In this document: in pieces, positions 36,001-48,000 of the stretch | Layout of the letters: each line of letters starts with the position of its first letter | Position numbering within the stretch: the stretch's first letter is position 1 | NCBI RefSeq assembly: GCF_964340395.1 | Contig: NC_135565.1 | Coordinates: forward strand, 2,068,501 to 2,132,500 | Origin: Glandiceps talaboti | Lineage: Eukaryota; Hemichordata; Enteropneusta; Spengelidae | Length of the DNA stretch: 64,000 nt | Direction: 5' to 3' | Translations under genes and position numbers: made by a program | Notes under the pieces: generated by a model | Told to the model about the DNA's origin: nothing | Databases searched by the model: none | What the model saw: the letters and a program-made list of their open reading frames with translations, nothing else

Positions 36001-39000
36001 GGGGCACACACTACCAGGTCCCTGTTCATGTGTAAACACTGAACAATTTCAAGAAATTGAGAAATCTGCCAAGTATGAAACAAATGTAGTTACTGAGTAA
36101 ACAATAATACCTATTGTGTCTTTTCAAAGGCCTATCAAAATAAAGATGACTGTGTTTACAAACACAAGTATGGTATGGTGAATTGTTATCTTCATGATAT
36201 GGGAAAGTGGGTGTAATTGGGGGCAAGTGGGTGTAATTGAGGGCAAGTGGGTTTAATTGGGGGCAAGTGGGTGTAATTGAGGGCAAGTGGGTTTAATTGG
36301 GCGCAAGTGGGTTTAATTTGGCAGGTGGGTGTGATTGGGGGCAAGTGGGTTTAATTGGGCAAGTGGGTGTAATTGGGGCAAGTGGGTTTAATTGGGGGCA
36401 AGTGGGTTTAATTGGGCAAGTGAGTTTAATTGGGGGCAAGTGGGTTTAATTGGGGGGCAAGTGGGTTTAATTGGGGGGCAAGTGGGTTTAATTGAGGGGC
36501 AAGTGGGTTTAATTGGGCAAGGGGGTTTAATTGGGGGCAAGTGGGTGTAATTGTGGGCAAGTGTGTTTAATTGGGGCAAGTGGGTTTAATTGGGCAAGTG
36601 GGTGTAATTGGGGCTAATGGGTTTAATTGGGGCTAATGTACTTAATTGGGGGCAAGTGGGTTTAATTGGGCAAGGGGGTTTAATTTGGGGCAAGTGGGAT
36701 TAATTGGGGGCAAGTGGGATTAATTGGGGGCAAATGGGTTTAATTGGGGGCAAGTGGGTTTAATTGGGGCAAGTGGGTTTAATTGGGCAAGTGGGTGTAA
36801 TTGGGGCTAATGGGTTTAATTGGGGGCAAGTGGGTTTAATTGAGGGCAAGTGGGTTTAATTGGGCAAGGGGGTTTAATTTGGGGCAAGTGGGATTAATTG
36901 GGGGCAAATGGGTTTAATTGGGGGCAAGTGGGTTTAATTGGGCAAGTGGGTTTAATTGGGGGCAAGTGGGTTTAATTGGGCAAGTGGGTTTAATTGGGTG
37001 CAAGTGGGTTTAATTGGGTGCAAGTGGGTTTAATTGGGGGCAAGTGGGTTTAATTGGGGCAAATGGGTTTAATTGGGCAAGTGGGTTTAATTGGGGGGGG
37101 GGGGGCAAGTGAGTTTTATTGGGGGCAAGTGAGTTTATTTGGGACAAGTGGGTTTAATTGGGTTTAATGGGGGGCAAGTGAGTTTAATTAGGAAAGTGAG
37201 TTTAATTAGGCAAGTGGGTTTAAATGGGGCAAGTGGGGTTAATTGGGGGCAAATGAGTTAAATGGGGGGCGGGCAAATGAGTTTAATGGGGGGGGGGCAA
37301 ATGAGTTTAATTGGTGGCAAATGAGTTTACTTGGGGGCAAGTGAAATTAATTGGGGCAAGTGAGTCTAACTGGGGGCAAATGAGTTTAATTGGGGCAAGT
37401 GAGTTTAATTAGGGGCAAGTGAGTTTAAATGGGGGCAAGTGAGTTTAATCGGGGGGCAAGTGAGTTTAATTTGGGCAAGTGGGTATAATTGGGGCCAAGT
37501 GAGTTTAATTGGGGCAAGTGGGTTTAATTGCGGCAAGTGAGTTTAATTGGGCAAGTGAGTTTCATTGGGGGGCAAGTGAGTTTCATTGGGGGGCAAGTGA
37601 GTTTCATTGGGGCAAGTGAGTTTAAATAGGGGCAAGTGAATTTAATGGGGGGGGGGGCAAATGAGTTTAATTGGGGGGCAAATGAGTTTAATTGGGGGGC
37701 AAATGAATTTAATGGGGGGGGGGGCAAGTGAGTTTAATTGGGGGGGGGACAAGTGAATTTAATTGGGGGGGGGGGCAAATGAGTATAATTGGGGGGGGGG
37801 AAATGAGTTTAATTGGGGGAGGGGGCAAATGAGTTTAATTGGGGGGGGGGGGCAAATGAGTTTAATGGGGGGGGGGCAAATGAGTTTAATTGGTGGCAAA
37901 TGAGTTTACTTGGGGGCAAGTGAAATTAATTGGGGCAAGTGAGTCTAACTGGGGGCAAATGAGTTTAATTCGGGCAAGTGAGTTTAATTAGGGGCAAGTG
38001 AGTTTAAATGGGGGCAAGTGAGTTTAATCGGGGGGCAAGTGAGTTTAATTTGGGCAAGTGGGTATAATTGGGGCCAAGTGAGTTTAATTGGGGCAAGTGG
38101 GTTTAATGGCGGCAAGTGAGTTTAATTGGGCAAGTGAGTTTCATTGGGGGGCAAGTGAGTTTCATTGGGGGGCAAGTGAGTTTCATTGGGGGGCAAGTGA
38201 GTTTCATTGGGGCAAGTGAGTTTAAATAGGGGCAAGTGAATTTAATGGGGGGGGGGGCAAATGAGTTTAATTGGGGGGCAAATGAGTTTAATTGGGGGGC
38301 AAATGAATTTAATGGGGGGGGGGGCAAGTGAGTTTAATTGGGGGGGGCAAGTGAATTTAATTGGGGGGGGCAAATGAGTATAATTGGGGGGGGGGAGCAA
38401 ATGAGTTTAATTGGGGGAGGGGGCAAATGAGTTTAATTGGGGGGGGGCAAATGAGTTTAATGGGGGGGCAAATGAGTTTAATGGGGGGGGGGGGCAAGTG
38501 AGTTTAATTGGGGGGGGGGGGCAAATGAGTTTAATTGGGGCAAGTAAAAAAAAAAGTTCACTGGTCCTGGACAAGTGGAAAAAATAGAAATTTCAGGCCC
38601 TGAGTATGATAGATATAAGTTATAAATCAGTTTACTTAAAATGATGGCTATCGATATCATAAACTGTCAGATCTTTCCTGCAAGTATTTGGCATGCAACT
38701 GGTTGGTGTAGAATACATTCTGTGAATTATTCCAGTGTACTGTTTGAAAGTAGGATCTAATAACTAGTTTTAGTTGTTTTTTATTTCCTCTATAAAAATA
38801 AAGAGAGAATTTGTCTTAATTAAAATCTTCAAGTTTACAATACAACATTCTGTGTTTACTTACTTTGACTTGTCATAACCAAATATCTCTTTTATGTAAC
38901 TAGATACATCTACACTTTCATCTTCTAATGGTCCATCATCAATAAAATCGTCATCTTCATATTCACTTTCCTCATCACTGTCCAAACGATATTTTCTTGA

Positions 39001-42000
39001 TTTGATAGGAGGTGGCCTTGCTGTAAATAAAATAATGGATGATTTACTGTAATGGGAGTACTTTGTAATAGACATTACTACTATGATTTACTGTAAAGGG
39101 AGTACTTTGTCATAGACATTACTACTATGATTTACTGTAATGGGAGTACTTTGTAATAGACATCACTACTATGATTTACTGTAATGGGAGTACTTTGTCA
39201 TAAACATTACTACTATGATTTACTGTAATGGGAGTACTTTGTCATAGACATTACTACTATGATTTACTGTAATGGGAGTACTTTGTCATAGACATTACTA
39301 CTATGATTTACTGTAATGGGAGTACTTTGTCATAGACATTACTACTATGATTTACTGTAATGGGAGTACTTTGTAATAGACATCACTACTATGATTTACT
39401 GTAATGGGAGTACTTTGTCATAGACATTACTACTATGATTTACTGTAATGGGAGTACTTTGTCATAGACATTACTACTATGATTTACTGTAATGGGAGTA
39501 CTTTGTCATAGACATTACTACTATGATTTACTGTAACGGGAGTACTTTGTCATAGACATTACTACTATGATTTACTGTAACGGGAGTACTTTGTCATAGA
39601 CATTACTACTATGATTTACTGTAAAGGGAGTACTTTGTCATAGACATTACTACTATGATTTACTGTAATGGGAGTACTTTGTCATAGACATTACTACTAT
39701 GATTTACTGTAACGGGAGTACTTTGTCATAGACATTACTACTATGATTTACTGTAATGGGAGTACTTTGTAATAGACATTACTACTATGATTTACTGTAA
39801 TGGGAGTACTTTGTAATAGACATTACTACTATGATTTACTGTAATGGGAGTACTTTGTCATAGACATTACTACTATGATTTACTGTAATGGGAGTACTTT
39901 GCCATAGACATTACTACTATGATTTACTGTAATGGGAGTACTTTGTCATAGACATTACTACTATGATTTACTGTAATGGGAGTACTTTGTCATAGACATT
40001 ACTACTATGATTTACTGTAATGGGAGTACTTTGTCATAGACATTACTACTATGATTTACTGTAATGGGAGTACTTTGTCATAGACATTACTACTATGATT
40101 TACTGTAACGGGAGTACTTTGTCATAGACATTACTACTATGATTTACTGTAACGGGAGTACTTTGTAATAGACATTACTACTATGATTTACTGTAACGGG
40201 AGTACTTTGTAATAGACATTACTACTATGATTTACTGTAATGGGAGTACTTTGTCATAGACATTACTACTATGATTTACTGTAATGGGAGTACTTTGCCA
40301 TAGACATTACTACTATGATTTACTGTAATGGGAGTACTTTGTCATAGACATTACTACTATGATTTACTGTAATGGGAGTACTTTGTCATAGACATTACTA
40401 CTATGATTTACTGTAATGGGAGTACTTTGTCATAGACATTACTACTATGATTTACTGTAATGGGAGTACTTTGTCATAAACATTACTACTATGATTTACT
40501 GTAATGGGAGTACTTTGTCATAGACATTACTACTATGATTTACTGTAATGGGAGTACTTTGTCATAGACATTACTACTATGATTTACTGTAATGGGAGTA
40601 CTTTGTCATAGACATTACTACTATGATTTACTGTAATGGGAGTACTTTGTCATAGACATTACTACTATGATTTACTGTAATGGGAGTACTTTGTCATAGA
40701 CATTACTACTATGATTTACTGTAACGGGAGTACTTTGTCATAGACATTACTACTATGATTTACTGTAACGGGAGTACTTTGTCATAGACATTACTACTAT
40801 GATTTACTGTAAAGGGAGTACTTTGTCATAGACATTACTACTATGATTTACTGTAATGGGAGTACTTTGTCATAGACATTACTACTATGATTTACTGTAA
40901 TGGGAGTACTTTGTCATAGACATTACTACTATGATTTACTGTAACGGGAGTACTTTGTCATAGACATTACTACTATGATTTACTGTAATGGGAGTACTTT
41001 GTCATAGACATTACTACTATGATTTACTGTAATGGGAGTACTTTGTCATAGACATTACTACTATGATTTACTGTAATGGGAGTACTTTGTCATAGACATT
41101 ACTACTATGATTTACTGTAATGGGAGTACTTTGTCATAGACATTACTACTATTACTGTAATGGGAGTACTTTGTCATAGACATTACTACTATGGAAATGA
41201 TGTTAATAAGGGATGACCACACATTGTCATACAAGCTGTAAGCTAACTTTGTTTGTTTAGTGGGGATGGGGTCTGGAGTCAATGCTATTGCTGAACTACA
41301 TTTTAACACTTCTAACCAAATATTGTCGGAAAACTTTCACTCTTTCAATAATAACTGCTTTTATATTTACTACTGAGATGTTGATAAGTTGATAAACATG
41401 TACTTCTAATGTGAGATTCGGTGCTGGGTTTCTGGTAGTATTTTAAATGATCTGCATTGATCATAGTGATGTGACTGCTACAGTTTTCAATATACAGTGT
41501 AGTTTACAATAAACACTGAATGAGGTTGAATGTGCGGACACTTGCGGAAGACTTCATATCATCACTGCCACACTACTGTAAGTGTAATTACATTAATGTT
41601 CATTGATAACTTATAGCATTATGTTTTAGTTTGTGTAGGAGAGTGTGTATGATGTGTACAAATACTAGTAACTAATCATGTGTTCTTTATCTGTATTATA
41701 AAATACACTCCCTGGTACGCAAATTTTTCATGGATAATATGTATACAAGCTGATTGATTGAATAAGTCACATGATGTGTGTACAATATGATAATGAAGTC
41801 ACAGAGCTAGTGCCTATATTTAGGGATGATTACATGATTTATATAACACAGGGTCAATAAACAAACTTTATTCATTTAGAGGGGTAGGGAGTCTAGCGTT
41901 AAAATGCAATTGCTGAATTTTATTTTCACACTTCTACCTAAATTTCAAAACCTTTCATATGCCATATTTTTTGTTCTAAATGGCTAATGCATGATATAAT

Positions 42001-45000
42001 GTAGGTTGTCTGATTGAATAAAGACTATCCAAGTTACAGCTTTGTGCTGGTTTAATGTGTTCAATGGTAACAGGTTCATGTATTTACTACTGAGATGTTG
42101 ATAAGTTAAATTAAAATTTACTGATAATGTAATGTACAGTGCTGGGTTTCTGCACAGACAAGGAAGAAACAGATCAGCAATGGGTATTGTTCCCAGGTGT
42201 TAATAGGGAATTACAAGCTCAGTCATTGTCTTGGGTAGGCAGCAAGGGTCTCATTTGTTTCAAACATACACTGAAATTTACCGAGTGATACATGAGTTGC
42301 TCTTTGGGAACCATCGGTTTTTGTTTTCTATAGCAACATTATGTCATCAGTAAGGTTAAAGATCTGAATGTGTAATCTTTGAGTGGAAGCAGACATTATT
42401 ACGAAAACAGTTTGAAAATTGAGCAATATTTGGTTGACTTATTGCCTTTTAGTAAAACTTACTTGTTAGGAACAGTCAAAATTTATTATTATAAAATGAG
42501 CATAGTTTAGTGAAAAATGAAGACATACAGGAAAGGTTATGCACTGTACGACAAAATCTGACAATGCATGTAGGTGAAGTTCTGTTCTATGGCTCTGTAG
42601 TATAAAGTAGAGTCACGCTCCAGGGTTTTTTGTCTTACCCACTGAGATTTTTGTCAGAAAAACGGATACTTCATTCCGTAGTCATAACATTTCCAATTTT
42701 TACACAAGGATTTAGGCAGCTTGTGTGCATCACATGTCTGTGTATTTTGATATGGGTGATGAATTTACATCTACCATCTATTGCTGTGATTGTTGTACAT
42801 GTATTTAATTTAGCAAGGGACTATGTAACTTGTAAGGCAGGTATGAGATAGTCAACACAAAACCCATATCATGCATAAAACTGTTGGTATGTTCAAATTT
42901 CTCACATTCATCAGTCGAATGTTATCCAATTTGCATGTATTTTAGGTACATGTAGATTGAAATCATTAACGATTTTGTTAATAAGGGAATACTCGTTATA
43001 TGTTGACAACTGCATGTGTGGAGACAATTGGAAACTCAGAAGTGGAAAGAAAGTGTTCGCCGTTTATATGTACATGAAGGGATTCTATTTATTCTATATG
43101 CCAATACAATATTCTGGTAAAATGATAATAAACAACTTATCCATTTGTTGTGTATGTTTATATTGTTTGTTAATCTATGCAAGAATATGTTGAACCAGGG
43201 CAGATTCACACATTTGAAAATTATTTCCATGACAATAAAGTAATGTTTAATCAAGACTAAGTTTGGAAAATGTTGCTGATCTGTTTCTGATAGTATTTTA
43301 ATGTGCTCACCAGCCCCTGTACATAACATAGTTTACTGTAAACAGCAATGTGAGCTCCTGTACAAAACATAGTTTACTGTAAACAGCAATGTGAGCCCCA
43401 TGTACATAACCTAGTTTGCTGTTAACAGCAATGTGAGCCCCTGTACAAAACCTAGTTTACTGTAAACAGCAATGTGAGCCCCTGTACAAAACCTAGTTTA
43501 CTGTAAACAGCAATGTGAGCCCCATGTACAAAACCTAGTTTACTGTAAACAGCAATGTGAGCTCCTGTACAAAACCTAGTTTACTGTAAACAGCAATGTG
43601 AGCCCCTGTACAAAACCTAGTTTGCTGTAAACAACAATGTGAGCCCCATGTACAAAACCTAGTTTACTGTAAACAGCAATGTGAGCCCCTGTACAAAACC
43701 TAGTTTACTGTAAACAGCAATGTGAGCCCCTGTACAAAACCTAGTTTGCTGTAAACAACAATGTGAGCCCCATGTACAAAACCTAGTTTACTGTAAACAG
43801 CAATGTGAGCCCCTGTACAAAACCTAGTTTACAGTTACATTTGTAACAGCAATATGAGCCCCTGTACAAACCCTAGTTTACTGTAAACAGCAATGTGAGC
43901 CCCTTTACAAACCCTAGTTTGACTGTACAAAATACCCTTGAACGTCAACATGTGATATCATATAAATTTTATGATTACTTGATAAATTTGAATTACCAAG
44001 TTTACAGGCTGTATGTCAACCATCAAGAATGCTACAAAGATTAAAAAGACTGTCTGTGAAAAACCTAATTTAAAATCATAATTACCTAAAGGTCTTTTGA
44101 AGTTTCTATTGTCAACTGGATTAGAGTCATACATATATCCCATTTTCCTCTTTACAGATGGTCGTGTAGGTATATCCTGAGATGTCTGCCTACTAGTACT
44201 ACTTGGTTGTAAATGTGGCGGCAGTGGTCTAGTATTGGGTTTTAAATGTCCTGGAAGCTGTCTAGTACTGGTTTGAGAATTCCTGCAAGTTACTTTTGAA
44301 GGTTGTTTGTTTGTTGCACTTTGTCGTCCAGGTTTTGAGACTTGGCGGCATTGTGGTGCTGTATTTCCAGGTTTAGCTTTATGTGCTTTTTGCACAGCTT
44401 CTTTCCTGCCATTTTGAATTGCATTGTCTCTGCCACTGTCCTTCCGTTGATTAATTCCATTCAATCTTGTTGGATTTCCTTGTTTTGTACTTTTAAGCCT
44501 GAGATCATTCATATTAGTGCTACTTTGCCCTCTCTGGTTATCTCTGGGGGTATCTCTGTGTTTATCTCTGGGGGTATCTCTGTGTTTATCTCTTGAGGTA
44601 TCTCTGTGTTTATCTCTTGGGGTATCTCTGTGGTTATCTCTGTATTTATCTCTGTGGTTATCTCTGTGGTTATTTCTCTGGTTATCTCTGTGTTCATTTT
44701 TCTGGTTATCTTTGAGTTTCTCCTCAACATTATTAACTTTGACAGGCACATGAGGTTCTTTATGTTTCTTGGCAGCCAGTTTCATCAATTCATTGAAGTC
44801 AATGGGACCAGCACCAGGGGCAGGTTTCTTACTCGGTTTCTTTACTTGTTTGTTGTTATTCACAAATTGTTCCCTTTTCCTCTCCTTCTCTGAAGATTTC
44901 ACATGTGAAGGTTTACTTTTCTTGTGCTCTTTCTCCCGTTCCTTAGTTTTGTCTAATGTTCGTCCAATTTTTCCATTTTTTTTAGTTTCTGTTCTGTCTT

Positions 45001-48000
45001 TCTGTTGTGTAGCTTTAGTTCTGTCATTAGAAAGCACAGATTTTGGTTGTATGGTCTTAGTTCTGTCATTTCTAACGACCTTTTTCTGCTGTCCCATTTT
45101 ACTTGTTTCATTTAAATGAACACTTTTCTTGTTTTTTAATGCTAATTTCTTTGCTTTCAGTAACTCTTCCTTCTGTCTTGAACTACTTACAACTAGAAAA
45201 GAGAAGAAAATAAAGTTAATAAATTCAACATCTTATTTCAACGGGTTATCAAAACTATATCAAGTAAACACAAATTAAATTGTACACTGTTAGCTGACAT
45301 TTCCAACTGCAAATTTCACAGTCTTTGTCAATAATAGATCGGCACTGTGGTAAGCCAAAGGTAATGTGTGCATGTGTTATCGGCACTGTGGTAAGCCAAA
45401 GATAATGTGTGCATGTGTTATTAATTTTATTACACTGTCAAGTCATTCATCAAATCACGTACATGTCCACTCTTCATTCATCCAATCACGTACATGTCCA
45501 CTCTTCATTCATCCAATCACGTACATGTCCACTCTTCATTCATCCAATCACGTACATGTCCACTCTTCATTCATCCAATCATGTACATGTCCACTCTTCA
45601 TTCATCCAATCATGTACATGTCCACTCTTCATTCATCCAATCATGTACATGTCCACTCTTCATTCATCCAATCATGTACATGTCCACTCTTCATTCATCA
45701 AATCACGTACATGTCCACTCTTCATTCATCCAATCACGTACATGTCCACTCTTCATTCATCCAATCATGTACATGTCCACTCTTCATTCATCACCATTCA
45801 TCATAGATAGAAAAGTTTCCCTTTCATGGTGAATTTCCAAATTGTACATTTAGATAACCATAGAGTATGGACATGACAATAAAGTCACATTACATGTATT
45901 TGTAGGAGCTCTAGTGACCCTACAGCTCATTTGTAATTAGATTTATTCAAATTTCTGCAAGAAATGAGCTTGTGTGTCTCACTGTAGTGACTATCATCTT
46001 GAATGTGCAAGACTGGGAAACAAGCACAGAATAGATATGCCACAGTCGAAATAACACCAGCAGGCAATAGTGCCGGGCAACATCACTGTGTGGGCAATAC
46101 TCTATTTAAAGGTCATGTGATTTGATTCTGACCAATGACAGCATGTGTAAGAATGTTGAGGTGTAATAATATCTGTTCAAATATTAACAATTTTGTTTGT
46201 ACATGGTGTAACACAATAAATCCTGTATTGTCTGTTCAAATATTAACAATTTGGTTTGTACATGGTGTAACACAATAAATCCTGTGTAGTCTGTTCAAAT
46301 GTTAACAATTTGGTTTGTACATGGTGTATCGCAATAAATCCTGTGTAGTCTGTTCAAATGTTAACAATTTGGTTTGTACATGGTGTAACACAATAAATCC
46401 TGTATTGTCTATTCAAATGTTAACAATTTGGTTTGTACATGGTGTAACACAATAAATCCTGTGTATGTAGTCTGTTCAAATGTTAACAATTTGGGTTGTA
46501 CATGGTGTAACACAATACATCCTGTACTGTCTGTCCAAATGTGTACATGTACACTACTGTTTGCATTTGGTATAATGCATTTTGATATCTCAACAAATAG
46601 CTATATTAAGAGACTGAGATACCTTTGTGTTGAAGTTCTTCTTTTTTGTTTAGATAAGCCTTGATGGCAGTGGTGTTGATTTTCTTGACTTCCTTCTTTG
46701 GTGGCGGTACAACAGTACTGTACCTCTTAGTCTTACTCAGCTGTAGACAAAACAGAAGAACTGTAAAATATGATTATGTGTGTTGGATCACAGTAGTCAT
46801 TTACAATGTTGTGTATTACTCTGAGTAAGATACAACCTGTGACAAGCAAGCATTTACAATGTTGTGTATTACTCTGAGTAAGATACAACCTGTGACAAGC
46901 AAGCATTTACAATGTTGTGTATTACTCTGAGTAAGATACAACCTGTGACAAGCAAGCATTTACAATGTTGTGTATTACTGTGATTAAGATACAACCTGTG
47001 ACATGCAAGCATTTACAATGTTGTGTATTACTCTGAGTAAGATACAACCTGTGACATGCAGGCGTTTGAGGTATGTAATTCGCCCAAAACTGACCAAGTA
47101 CGGGCAGAGTTACGAGCTCGTAAGTCTCAAGTACGAGTGACGTCATACTCTTGTAGTTGGCCTAATTTTCGATGAGTACGCAGAGGACTCACGCTTGTCG
47201 TAGTCCGCGAGTACGTGGCGAATATCCGAATTGATCGGTCATCCGAACTGACTACGTGTCCCCCGAAAAAATATATTGTTCTGATATCAAAGTAATGTTT
47301 CGGTAAACAATTTTAAGTTTGATGAATGACGATCGACTTGTGAATGAGCGCGGTTTGTCTTGGAGCTACAGTGTGTATTGTTTGTAAACAATCACTGTCC
47401 ACCACGGTAAAACAAAAGACGACTACATCGAGTGCATTGGAACGATCACACCTTCAATAACATCTCAATAAAGTTGTTCTCCTATTGACCGCGCGCCCCG
47501 TTGTCTTTTGTATGATTCATAAAAGATTTGAAATGATTGTGAAATGGTGAGAACGGCATGTCACACTCTGACTATAGTGGCGACTTTCAAACAACTTGTC
47601 GGCATGAGATGTAATGCAATCATTGATGATTGACTGTGATACCGAAAAGATGATTGTCGGTCAGAAGTGAAAGGAGTTTCGTTCCTTTTTCCAATAAAGA
47701 TTTTCAAAGGTGTAAAACTTTGTCAGCTTCGGCCTACCTATAAATCTGCTATGTCTAGGAAGGAATCCTCACTCGATCGTGAAACTTAAGATAAACTCGA
47801 AAACGATGTCCCGTGTGAACCAGTACCATTGCACGGCGAAGCGGCAGCTATGCTTTCTCCGTGTTTGTTATGACTAGAGTCGCAGCCTGATTGTGAACCT
47901 ACCCAGTTGTTATTGCTCCGTAGTTTACACAGAAAAGCAGCAGACAGCCGTGCAATGAAACAGAAACCCCTGACTTCGTTTTTCTGAACTTCATTTTTTT

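Noticed and set aside
44342-45119. Plus-strand frames opposite SPT2 exon 3
   Set aside because: Shadows of the minus-strand coding exon, caused by its repeat and composition.
45366-45832. Three overlapping plus-strand frames of 112-146 codons
   Set aside because: 31-bp stop-free minisatellite in SPT2 intron 2.
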